A DNA stretch of 64,000 bases from Arthrobacter_B sp038069765 (lineage in GTDB: Bacteria; Actinomycetota; Actinomycetes; Actinomycetales; Micrococcaceae), in assembly GCF_038069765.1 (NCBI RefSeq), contig NZ_JBBPFS010000003.1, forward strand, positions 124,001 through 188,000. Direction: 5' to 3'. Shown piece after piece: positions 32,580 through 40,291 of this stretch (within the stretch, counting starts at the first letter, position 1; every line of letters begins with the position of its first letter). The notes under the pieces were generated by a model that saw only the letters and a list, made by a program, of their open reading frames with translations, ran no database searches and was not told the origin of the DNA. A program made the position numbers and the translations under genes.

Positions 32580-34175
32580 ATGAGCATCGACCAGGACCTT
32601 GATCTGCAGACAACAGCCGGCAAGATCGCTGAGTACCGCCGCCGCCAGGCGCAGGCTGAAATGCCCTCCGGCCAGGCAGCCGTCGATAAGCAGCATGCCC
32701 GCGGCAAGCACACCGCCCGCGAGCGCATCGAGATGCTGGTTGATGCCGGATCCTTCGTCGAGCTCGACGCCCTGGCGGTCCACCGCTCCACCGCCTTCGG
32801 CATGGAAAAAAAGAAGCCGCTGGGTGACGGCCTGGTCTCGGGCTACGCCACCGTGGACGGCCGCCCGATCGCCGTCTACAGCCAGGACTTCACCGTGTAC
32901 GGCGGCTCGCTGAGCCAGGTCAACGGCGAAAAGATCGTCAAGGTCCAGGAACACGCCCTGCGCAACGGCTGCCCCGTCGTCGGCATCCTCGACGGCGGCG
33001 GCGCCCGCATCCAGGAGGGCGTGGCCTCGCTGGCCATGTTCGCCGACATCTTCCGCAACAACGTCCATGCCTCCGGCGTCGTCCCCCAGATTTCGCTGAT
33101 CATGGGCCCGTCCGCCGGCGGCGCCGCCTACTCCCCCGCGCTCACCGACTATGTGGTCATGGTGGACAAAACCAGCCACATGTTCATCACCGGACCCGAC
33201 GTCATCAAGACCGTGACCGGCGAGGACGTGGACATGGAAACCCTCGGCGGCGCGCGGCAGCACAACGCCAACACCGGCACCTCCACGTATCTGGCTTCCG
33301 ACGAAGAGGACGCCATCGAGTTTGTCCGCGAGCTGCTGGACTTCCTGCCCTCAAACAACCTCGCCGAAGCGCCGCTGGCCGCCTTCTCACAGGACATGGA
33401 ACTGAACGACGGCGACCTCGCCCTCGATGAGCTGATTCCGGACTCCGCTAACCAGCCGTACGACATGCGCACGGTGATCGAGCAGGTGCTCGACGACGGC
33501 CACTTCCTCGAGATGCAGTCCCTCTACGCGCCGAACGTCATGATCGGCTACGGCCGCGTTGAGGGCCACACCGTGGGCGTCGTCGCCAACCAGCCGATGC
33601 AGTTCGCCGGCACCCTGGACATTGCCGCCTCCGAAAAGGCAGCCCGCTTTGTCCGCAACTGCGACGCCTTCAACGTCCCCATCCTGACCTTCGTGGATGT
33701 TCCGGGCTTCCTGCCGGGCACGGACCAGGAGTTCAACGGCATCATCCGGCGCGGCGCGAAGCTGCTTTACGCGTACGCTGAGGCCACCGTTCCCAAGCTC
33801 ACCGTCATCACCCGCAAGGCGTACGGCGGCGCCTACATCGTGATGGGCTCCAAGAAGCTCGGCGCGGACCTGAACCTGGCCTGGCCCACCGCGCAGATCG
33901 GGGTCATGGGAGCCCAGGGCGCGGTGAACATCCTCTACCGCGGCCAGCTCAAGGCAGCGGCCGACGCCGGTGAAAGCGTTGAGCAGGCACGCGCGGACTA
34001 CATCGCTCAGTACGAGGAAGAGCTGCTCAACCCCTACCAGGCCGCCGAGCTCGGCTACGTGGACGCCGTCGTCGCCCCCTCGGAAACCCGGCTGCAGCTG
34101 ATCCGCGGGCTGCGGGCGCTGCGTGACAAGCGTGCCGCCCTGCCCGCCAAGAAGCACGGGAACATCCCGCTGTGA
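32580..34175 (+). CDS. Acyl-CoA (acetyl/propionyl-CoA) carboxylase beta subunit
   Basis: 531 residues from the ATG at 32580 (GGAG five bases before); an in-frame GTG twelve codons upstream lacks a site. Carboxyltransferase motifs: QHARGKHTARERIEMLVDAG, the oxyanion-hole GGARIQEGVASL, IMGPSAGGAAYSPALTDYVV, and in the second half VDVPGFLPGTDQEFNGIIRR and KAYGGAYIVMGSKKLGADLN. It transfers CO2 from biotin to acetyl- or propionyl-CoA to give malonyl- or methylmalonyl-CoA. It works with the alpha subunit at 40292 and overlaps the epsilon subunit gene by four bases (GTGA). Confidence 0.95.
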   Translation: MSIDQDLDLQTTAGKIAEYRRRQAQAEMPSGQAAVDKQHARGKHTARERIEMLVDAGSFVELDALAVHRSTAFGMEKKKPLGDGLVSGYATVDGRPIAVYSQDFTVYGGSLSQVNGEKIVKVQEHALRNGCPVVGILDGGGARIQEGVASLAMFADIFRNNVHASGVVPQISLIMGPSAGGAAYSPALTDYVVMVDKTSHMFITGPDVIKTVTGEDVDMETLGGARQHNANTGTSTYLASDEEDAIEFVRELLDFLPSNNLAEAPLAAFSQDMELNDGDLALDELIPDSANQPYDMRTVIEQVLDDGHFLEMQSLYAPNVMIGYGRVEGHTVGVVANQPMQFAGTLDIAASEKAARFVRNCDAFNVPILTFVDVPGFLPGTDQEFNGIIRRGAKLLYAYAEATVPKLTVITRKAYGGAYIVMGSKKLGADLNLAWPTAQIGVMGAQGAVNILYRGQLKAAADAGESVEQARADYIAQYEEELLNPYQAAELGYVDAVVAPSETRLQLIRGLRALRDKRAALPAKKHGNIPL

Positions 34176-34432
34176 CGGCCTGGGAACTGCCGGATCCCTG
34201 GGACCGGGCGCCGGAACCGGCCGCGCCCCAGCCGCCGCTGTTCTCCGTCCTGGGCGGCAATCCGTCGGCCGAGGAGCTCGCGGCGCTCACCGCCGTCGTC
34301 ATGGGCCTGAGCACCGACGGCGACGCCCCGCGCACCACGCCCGAGTCCGCGCGCCGGATCTGGAACCGGCGGCGGATGCTGAGCCTGGCACCCAAGCCCG
34401 GACCCGGTTCCTGGCGGCGCAGCTTCCGCTGA
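34172..34432 (+). CDS. Acyl-CoA carboxylase epsilon subunit
   Basis: 86 residues. The short family found only in actinobacterial acyl-CoA carboxylases: a variable N-terminus, then FSVLGGNPSAEELAALTAVV and the closing RIWNRRRMLSLAPKPGPGSW. It binds the beta subunit and raises activity. Its GTG start overlaps the beta-subunit stop. Confidence 0.88.
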   Translation: MTAWELPDPWDRAPEPAAPQPPLFSVLGGNPSAEELAALTAVVMGLSTDGDAPRTTPESARRIWNRRRMLSLAPKPGPGSWRRSFR

Positions 34433-34517
34433 GCCGGCCCGGGCCTCCGCCGGCCCGCGGCGGCGGCGCACGTTACGCCTGCCCGCTGGAAAAAATTGGT
34501 GAACGCAAAGTTGGCGT

Positions 34518-34529
34518 TAGGCTTCACCT
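34518..34529 (+). promoter_or_regulatory. Candidate leaderless promoter of the DUF885 gene
   Basis: TAGGCT at 34518-34523 is followed by TCACCT and the GTG at 34530. A weak -35 (TTGGTG) lies about 16 bases further up. Confidence 0.45.
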
Positions 34530-36254
34530 GTGACCCAACAGACTCCTTCATCAGATCCCCTGTCCTTCTCCGGCGCGCAGTACCGCCAGCCGACCGCCAT
34601 CGACGCCGTTGCCGATGCCTTCACCGAGACTCTGCTGCAGCTGGATCCGTCCCTCGCCACATCCCTGGGCATCCCCGGGCATGAAACCGAGTACGCCGAC
34701 TACTCCCCCGCGGGCCTGGAATCCGGCGCCGAAGCCATCCGGGAGACGCTGGAACGCCTCGACGGCCTGCAGCCGTCCGACGACGTCGACCGCGTCACCC
34801 TCGATGCCATGCACGAGCGCCTGGGCCTTGAACTGGAAATCCACGAATCCGGCTGGAACCTGTCGAACCTGAACAACATTGCCTCGCCGGCGCAGGAAAT
34901 CCGCTCGATCTTTGACCTGATGCCCACCGCCACGGTGGAGGACTGGCAGAACATCTGCGGCCGGCTGCAGAACGTCGCCGACGCCGTCTCCGGCTACATG
35001 ACCTCGCTGCGGGGCGGCAAGGAGCGCGGGCTGCTGCCCGCCAGCCGCCAGGTGCAGATTGTCATGGAGCAGACCGCCAAGTACGCCGAAGACGGCGGCT
35101 TCTTTGACGACTATGCCTCCAACGCCGCACTGCCCGACGGCGGATCCCTCCCGGAGGGCCTCATGGCCGAGCTGCGGGCCGGCGCCGACTCCGCCCGCGC
35201 CGCCTACCGCGGACTGGCGTCCTTCCTGGAAACCGAGCTGCTTCCCGTCGCACCCGAAAAGGATGCCGTGGGCCGGGAGCGCTACGCCCTGATGTCCCGC
35301 CGCTTCCTCGGATCCGCCGTGGACCTGGAGGAGACCTACCAGTGGGGCGTGGAGGAACTGGACCGCATCATCGCCGAGCAGGAGGCTGTTGCCGAGCAGA
35401 TCAAGCCCGGTGCGACGGTTGAGGAGGCCATGCGCCTGCTGGACGAGGATCCGGAACGCCAGCTGCACGGCACCGCCGAGCTGCAGGCCTGGATGCAGGG
35501 CCTGGCGGACCGCGCCGTCGCCGACCTGGCCGGAACCCACTTTGAGATCAACGGGCCGATGCGGCAGATCGAGTGCATGATTGCCCCCACGCAGGAAGGC
35601 GGCATCTACTACACCGGCCCCAGCGACGACTTCTCCCGCCCGGGCCGCATGTGGTGGTCCGTTCCCGCCGGCGAGGACACCTTCACCACGTGGAAGGAAA
35701 CCACCACCGTCTACCACGAGGGCGTTCCGGGCCACCACCTGCAGATCGCGACGGCGACGGCAGCCCGCGGGCTGCTGAACAACTGGCGCCGCAACATCTG
35801 CTGGGTTTCCGGCCACGGCGAGGGCTGGGCCCTGTACGCCGAGCGGCTGATGGACGAGCTGGGCTACCTCAGCGATCCCGGCGACAAGATGGGCATGCTC
35901 GACGCCCAGCGCATGCGGGCCGCCCGCGTGGTCTTCGACATCGGGGTCCACCTGGAACTGGACGTCCCCGAGCGCTGGGGCTCCGGCACTTGGACCGCCG
36001 AAAAGGGCTACGAATTCCTGCGGCAGAACATCGCCATCTCCGAGGGCCAGCTGAACTTCGAGTTCACCCGCTACCTGGGCTGGCCCGGGCAGGCGCCGGC
36101 GTACAAGCTGGGCCAGCGCCTCTGGGAGCAGATCCGGGACGAGGTCCGCAGCCGCGAGGGAGCGGACTTCGACCAGAAGGACTTCCACACCCGCGCCCTG
36201 GCCCTGGGCTCCGTCGGGCTGGACACCCTGCGGCGGGCGCTGCTCGGCGAGTAA
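34530..36254 (+). CDS. DUF885-family metallopeptidase-like protein
   Basis: 574 residues. The family is marked by the metal-binding TTVYHEGVPGHHLQIATATA (near residues 390-409) and a later GHGEGWALYAERLMDELGYL supplying the further Glu, an HExxH-like layout with an insertion. Family members are predicted zinc peptidases; a few have been shown to act as dipeptidases or oligopeptidases. No signal peptide is seen, so it is probably cytoplasmic. It is monocistronic with its own terminator at 36303. The GTG start follows the TAGGCT hexamer by six bases. Confidence 0.85.
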   Translation: MTQQTPSSDPLSFSGAQYRQPTAIDAVADAFTETLLQLDPSLATSLGIPGHETEYADYSPAGLESGAEAIRETLERLDGLQPSDDVDRVTLDAMHERLGLELEIHESGWNLSNLNNIASPAQEIRSIFDLMPTATVEDWQNICGRLQNVADAVSGYMTSLRGGKERGLLPASRQVQIVMEQTAKYAEDGGFFDDYASNAALPDGGSLPEGLMAELRAGADSARAAYRGLASFLETELLPVAPEKDAVGRERYALMSRRFLGSAVDLEETYQWGVEELDRIIAEQEAVAEQIKPGATVEEAMRLLDEDPERQLHGTAELQAWMQGLADRAVADLAGTHFEINGPMRQIECMIAPTQEGGIYYTGPSDDFSRPGRMWWSVPAGEDTFTTWKETTTVYHEGVPGHHLQIATATAARGLLNNWRRNICWVSGHGEGWALYAERLMDELGYLSDPGDKMGMLDAQRMRAARVVFDIGVHLELDVPERWGSGTWTAEKGYEFLRQNIAISEGQLNFEFTRYLGWPGQAPAYKLGQRLWEQIRDEVRSREGADFDQKDFHTRALALGSVGLDTLRRALLGE

Positions 36255-36302
36255 CAACGCCCGCCCGGAGCGACATTGCTCACAGGCATGCCGGGAATAA
36301 CT

Positions 36303-36343
36303 CCCGGAATGCGGCGTAGTCCGCCACATTCCGGGGGTTTTGC
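36303..36343 (+). terminator. Intrinsic terminator after the DUF885 gene
   Basis: CCCGGAATG (36303-36311) pairs with CATTCCGGG (36327-36335), extended by CGGC/GCC around the loop, and is followed by GGTTTTGCCTTT on the plus strand. Confidence 0.7.
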
Positions 36344-36400
36344 CTTTATCCGGCGCGGAACGGGAAACGGCTGCGGCGTAACATTTCGCAATGGGCAATC

Positions 36401-36435
36401 TTGTCTGGTAATGATCCGCGGCTACTATTTTCAGC
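36401..36435 (+). promoter_or_regulatory. Promoter of the dicarboxylate symporter gene
   Basis: TTGTCT (36401-36406), 16-base spacer, TACTAT (36423-36428), then seven bases to the GTG at 36436. It suggests a leaderless transcript. Confidence 0.5.
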
Positions 36436-37977
36436 GTGACCACACAGACTTCCTCCCCCAAGACTTCCGCCGGCCGCAGGCTGCCCCGGTGGGCCACCGC
36501 CTTCGGACCGCAGATCATTGCCGCCCTCGTGGCGGGCCTGCTGCTGGGCCTATTGGCCAAGAGCATGGGCACCGTCGGCGACGGCGAGCCCAACTGGCTG
36601 ACCACCACACTGGACACCATCGGCACGAGCTACGTCTCGCTGCTGAAGGCCGCCGTCGTACCCCTGATCTTCACCGCCGTCGTGAGCTCCATTGCCAACC
36701 TGCGCGCCGTCTCCAACGCCGCACGGCTGGCGTGGCAGACCCTGCTCTGGTTCGCCATCACGGCGCTGATCAGTGTGGTCATCGGCATCCTGCTCGGCGT
36801 CATTCTGCAGCCGGGCAACACCTCAAACGTTCCTGAGAAGGAGTTCACCGGCAGCCAGGGCAGCTGGGTCGGATTCCTCACCGGCCTGGTGCCGGGGAAC
36901 TTCCTGGGCCTGGGCGCCAGCTCCAAGGTTGCGGAGAGCGGTGACGTCAGCACCAGCATCAGCTTCAATGTGCTGCAGATCCTCGTCATTGCCATCGCCG
37001 TCGGCATTGCCGCCCTGAAGGTGGGCAAGCCCGCTGAACCGTTCCTGGCCCTGAATGCGTCGGCTCTGGCCGTGATCCAGAAGGTTCTGTGGTGGATCAT
37101 CCGCCTCGCCCCGGTCGGCACCATCGGCCTGATCGGCACCGCGGTGGCCACCTACGGCTGGGACACCATCGGGTCGCTGGGCATGTTTGCCGTGACCATC
37201 TACATCGGTCTGTTCCTGGTCCTGTTTGTTGTCTACCCGGTACTGATCAAGGCACACGGCCTGTCCGTCCGCCAGTGGTTCTCCGGCGCCTGGCCCGCCA
37301 TCCAGCTGGCCTTCGTCTCCCGCTCCTCGGTGGGAACGCTGCCGCTGACCCAGCGGGTCACCGAGCGCAACCTCGGCGTCTCCCGCGCCTACGCCTCCTT
37401 CGCTGTTCCGCTGGGCGCCACCACTAAGATGGACGGCTGCGCCTCGATCTACCCGGCGGTCTCCGCGATCTTCGTGGCGCAGTTCTTCGGCATCGATCTG
37501 GGCTTCACCGAGTACCTGCTGATCGCCCTGGTTTCGGTGCTGGGTTCGGCCGCAACCGCAGGAACCACCGGCGCCGTCGTCATGCTGACCCTGACGCTCT
37601 CCACCCTGGGCCTGCCGCTGGCCGGCGTGGGTCTGCTGCTCGCCATCGACCCGATCCTGGACATGGGCCGCACCGCGGTCAACGTGGCCGGACAGACCGT
37701 GGTCCCGGCGATCGTCGCCAAGCGCAACGGCCTGCTGGACCTGGACATGTACAACGCCAAGCGCAACGGCGATCCGTTCGCCGACGACTCCACCGAGGTT
37801 GAGGCCCCGGAGCTAGTTCCGGCCGGTGCTTCGGCTGGTGCTGCTGCCGGTGCTGCCACTGACGGAACGACCACCGCCACTGCGGACGGAACGTCGGCTG
37901 CAGGACTCAACCTGCCCGGAGCGGGCGGTGGCGCGTGCGCAACCAGCCCGGCGCCGTCGTCGTCCGACAAGCGCTGA
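36436..37977 (+). CDS. Dicarboxylate/amino acid:cation symporter (DAACS family)
   Basis: 513 residues. A GltP/DctA-type transporter: an N-terminal helix bundle (PQIIAALVAGLLLGLLAKSM), SYVSLLKAAVVPLIFTAVVS, the re-entrant loop SRSSVGTLPLT (the Ser-rich SSSXXTLP motif), PLGATTKMDGCASIYPA, and DPILDMGRTAVNVAGQTVV with the Asp/Arg/Asn that bind substrate. It imports glutamate, aspartate or C4-dicarboxylates with Na+ or H+. The last about 60 residues form an Ala/Thr/Gly-rich tail not needed for transport. Own promoter and terminator. Confidence 0.9.
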   Translation: MTTQTSSPKTSAGRRLPRWATAFGPQIIAALVAGLLLGLLAKSMGTVGDGEPNWLTTTLDTIGTSYVSLLKAAVVPLIFTAVVSSIANLRAVSNAARLAWQTLLWFAITALISVVIGILLGVILQPGNTSNVPEKEFTGSQGSWVGFLTGLVPGNFLGLGASSKVAESGDVSTSISFNVLQILVIAIAVGIAALKVGKPAEPFLALNASALAVIQKVLWWIIRLAPVGTIGLIGTAVATYGWDTIGSLGMFAVTIYIGLFLVLFVVYPVLIKAHGLSVRQWFSGAWPAIQLAFVSRSSVGTLPLTQRVTERNLGVSRAYASFAVPLGATTKMDGCASIYPAVSAIFVAQFFGIDLGFTEYLLIALVSVLGSAATAGTTGAVVMLTLTLSTLGLPLAGVGLLLAIDPILDMGRTAVNVAGQTVVPAIVAKRNGLLDLDMYNAKRNGDPFADDSTEVEAPELVPAGASAGAAAGAATDGTTTATADGTSAAGLNLPGAGGGACATSPAPSSSDKR

Positions 37978-37999
37978 CCGCTTCCACTGCATCACCTGC

Positions 38000-38031
38000 G
38001 AAGGCCGCTCCGGATATCCGGGGCGGCCTTC
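38000..38031 (+). terminator. Terminator of the symporter gene
   Basis: GAAGGCCGC and GCGGCCTTC (38000-38031) with inner CCGG/CCGG pairs make a 13-bp interrupted stem 23 bases after the stop. Confidence 0.6.
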
Positions 38032-38072
38032 CGCGTCTCCGCCCTTGCCGTTAGGCCCTCACGGCGCCGGCG

Positions 38073-38209
38073 TTTCCGTTCCGGCCTTCCCGCCGGCGCC
38101 GGCCTTCCCGTTCCGGCCTTCCCCCGGCGCCGGCCTTCCCGTTCCGGCCCGCCCATTCCGGCCCACAGCCCGGCGCCGGCCATCCCGTTCCGGTCCTCCC
38201 ATTCCGGCC
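38073..38209. repeat. Degenerate GC-rich tandem repeat
   Basis: Three to four imperfect copies of a 31-46 bp unit built from CCCGTTCCGGCCTTCCC and CCGGCGCCGGCC lie between the symporter terminator and maf. Copies vary in length, so slippage is likely. No coding function was seen. Confidence 0.6.
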
Positions 38210-38226
38210 GCACTCCGCCTGCGGAC

Positions 38227-38238
38227 TAGGCTGGAGGG
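38227..38238 (+). promoter_or_regulatory. Candidate leaderless promoter of maf
   Basis: TAGGCT (38227-38232), then GGAGGG, then the GTG at 38239. The G-rich stretch touches the start codon and is too close to act as a Shine-Dalgarno sequence, so the hexamer-N6-start reading is preferred. Confidence 0.45.
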
Positions 38239-38871
38239 GTGACTGACCTGAACCTGATCCTTGCTTCCGCCTCCCCCGCCCGCACCAAGCTTCTGACCAA
38301 CGCGGGAATTGCCCACTCCGTGCTCGTGTCCGACGTCGACGAGGACGCCGTGACCGCCCGCTACGGCCTGACTGACCCGCACGACACCGCCCTGCTGCTG
38401 GCCCGGGCCAAGGCCGAAGCCGTTGCTGCGCTGCCCGAGGCTGACGGTTCGCTCGTCGTCGGCTGCGACTCGGTCTTTGAGTTCCAGGGCGAAGCGCACG
38501 GCAAGCCCTGGGAGGCCGACGTCGCGCGTGAGCGGATCCGCCGGATGAGCGGCAACGTGGGAGTGCTGCACACCGGGCACTGGCTCGTGGATTGCCGCGA
38601 CACCGACGAGGACGGCTCCGGCGCGACCCTCGGCGGTGTGAGTTCCGCGTCCGTCCACTTCGCGAAGCTGACCGACGAGGAAATCGACGCCTACGTCGCC
38701 ACCGGTGAGCCGCTGCAGGTGGCCGGCTCCTTCACGATCGATTCCCTGGGCGGCGCCTTCATTGAAAAGGTCGACGGCGATCCGCACGCCGTGGTCGGGC
38801 TGTCCGTGTCGATGCTCCGCGAGCTCCTCGCCAGTGCCGGCGTGAAGATCACGGACCTCTGGGACCTGTAG
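38239..38871 (+). CDS. maf: Maf-family nucleoside triphosphate pyrophosphatase
   Basis: 210 residues. Maf fold motifs: LILASASPARTKLLTNAGI at the N-terminus, VVGCDSVFEFQGEAHGKPWE with the catalytic Asp, HTGHWLVDC, and the C-terminal GEPLQVAGSFTIDSLGGAFI and VVGLSVSMLRELL. The family hydrolyses non-canonical or canonical NTPs such as dTTP/UTP to the monophosphate and guards nucleotide pools. In actinobacteria maf commonly lies near the acyl-CoA carboxylase genes, as here. Confidence 0.93.
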   Translation: MTDLNLILASASPARTKLLTNAGIAHSVLVSDVDEDAVTARYGLTDPHDTALLLARAKAEAVAALPEADGSLVVGCDSVFEFQGEAHGKPWEADVARERIRRMSGNVGVLHTGHWLVDCRDTDEDGSGATLGGVSSASVHFAKLTDEEIDAYVATGEPLQVAGSFTIDSLGGAFIEKVDGDPHAVVGLSVSMLRELLASAGVKITDLWDL

Positions 38872-38920
38872 CTCCCCCTGTGGCACAGCGGCGTTCCCGG
38901 ACCCGCCGCCGTCGTCGTCG

Positions 38921-39057
38921 GTAGTACAGATAACGGGCCTATCCCGACCGCCGCCGTCGTCGGTAGTACAGATAACGGGCCTATCCCGACCGGCACCGTC
39001 GTCGGTAGTACAGATAACGGGCCTATCCCGACTCGGGAAGCCCGTTATCTGTACTAC
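38921..39057. repeat. Dispersed palindrome, copy B: three 42-bp tandem units and an inverted end
   Basis: GTAGTACAGATAACGGG starts at 38921, 38963 and 39005, exactly 42 bases apart, each followed by CCTATCCCGAC and a GTCGTCGG-rich spacer. After the third unit the exact complement CCCGTTATCTGTACTAC lies at 39041-39057, so the last unit folds into a 17-bp hairpin. It sits between convergent maf and an endonuclease-like gene and could terminate both. Confidence 0.85.
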
Positions 39058-39088
39058 GGATGAGCATGAGCTGCCGCCGTTATGGTCG

Positions 39089-40027
39089 TTATGAACGACC
39101 CCACCCTGCCAGCGCCAGACCACGGCGTACCTTTGCCTGGACACTGCGTCGACCCTGAGCGAGATCCGTTTTGCTGATTTTCACCTGCGTCCAGCCGAGC
39201 TCGGCCGTCTTCAGGTCCCGGTAATGGTCGCGTGCCTGCTGTTCCGGGGTGAGGTGGTGAGCGCCGTCGTACTCCAGGCAGGTCCGGAATTCCCCGCATC
39301 CGAGGTCCGACCATATCCGTGCCTCCCCCGTGTCATCGCACAGGGGCACGTTCGGTATGAACTCGGGCAACTCCGGATCGGCCGACAGCATCAGCCGCAG
39401 CACCGTCTCGGGCGGCGAGTCCACGCCTACGCGAACGCGGTCCAAAGCAGAGCGGCACTTCCTGATATGGGCGACGCGATCCTTGCCGGCAAGGTATCTC
39501 TTCAGTTCTTCCAAGGGGACGAGCGCCATGCGTGGCGGACCAAAGCTGCGCCGGTGGGCGCTCACGATCTGGTCTCCCATCACAATGAGTTCCTCCTGCG
39601 ACAGCATGCCGGCAAGGTCCAACCAGGTTCGGGCTATTCCGGTCACAGGCAGGCCCCGCAGCACACTCTGCTCCCGAGGGGCCAGGTCAAGGCGATGACC
39701 CACCACATTGCGCCTTCGCGGCATTCCTTGTCCCGGCCGACGGCTCAGATGCAGCACCGGCTCGTCCGCGAACCGCCGAGGCAGCGCCAGCCCGTGCAGC
39801 CGCGCCGCTGTGACATGGCTGATGACTGCACCCGGCACCAGCTCAAGGTACGGTCTGCAGCTGTCTGCGAGATCCCGGAGTTCACCGCGGGGGACCCGGA
39901 TGGAGCGGCTGGGAACGCGGAGATCGGAAGCACGAAGCCGCTCGATCCCCACCCCCAGCGCTTTCGCTTCGACCAGGGTAAAGGGCTGTCCGCGCAGAGC
40001 ATCAGGGAGGGGCCGTGGCAGTCTCAT
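39089..40027 (-). CDS. DUF559-like endonuclease-fold protein
   Basis: 312 residues from the ATG at 40027; an ATG five codons upstream is possible. The N-terminal half resembles the winged-helix region of AbiEi-type antitoxins (PFTLVEAKALGVGIERLRAS, AVISHVTAARLHGLALP). The C-terminal half has the restriction-endonuclease-like SPPETVLRLMLSADPELPEF, then CLEYDGAHHLTPEQQARDHY and TAELGWTQVKISKTDL, close to DUF559/VSR-like proteins common in actinobacteria. Whether it cuts DNA or regulates is unknown. It is divergent from the alpha carboxylase gene. Confidence 0.65.
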   Translation of the reverse strand: MRLPRPLPDALRGQPFTLVEAKALGVGIERLRASDLRVPSRSIRVPRGELRDLADSCRPYLELVPGAVISHVTAARLHGLALPRRFADEPVLHLSRRPGQGMPRRRNVVGHRLDLAPREQSVLRGLPVTGIARTWLDLAGMLSQEELIVMGDQIVSAHRRSFGPPRMALVPLEELKRYLAGKDRVAHIRKCRSALDRVRVGVDSPPETVLRLMLSADPELPEFIPNVPLCDDTGEARIWSDLGCGEFRTCLEYDGAHHLTPEQQARDHYRDLKTAELGWTQVKISKTDLAQGRRSVQAKVRRGLALAGWGRS

Positions 40028-40291
40028 GCTTCCATAAATCATTCGCCATCGGGCTTTCGGCACATTGGCGGGTCCTACTGGGCATAACCGGCCGCCGCCA
40101 TCCCGCTGTGCAGGAATAGTGCGCCGCCGGGAGGCCCGAACCCCGCCGGCACAGACCGTCACGAAGCACGCCTGCGTTGTAGGGTCCCCACAATGAAACG
40201 CCCCGTCCCACGCACAAACAGCACGCATTATGGCCGGAGACCACAAAATCGCGCTAGGCTCCGAACAGATCAAAAGGAGCCAGTGCATTCA

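Noticed and set aside
34551..36626. A 691-codon open frame antisense to the DUF885 gene
   Set aside because: The DUF885 frame has the HEGVPGHH metal motif; the antisense product has no recognisable domain.
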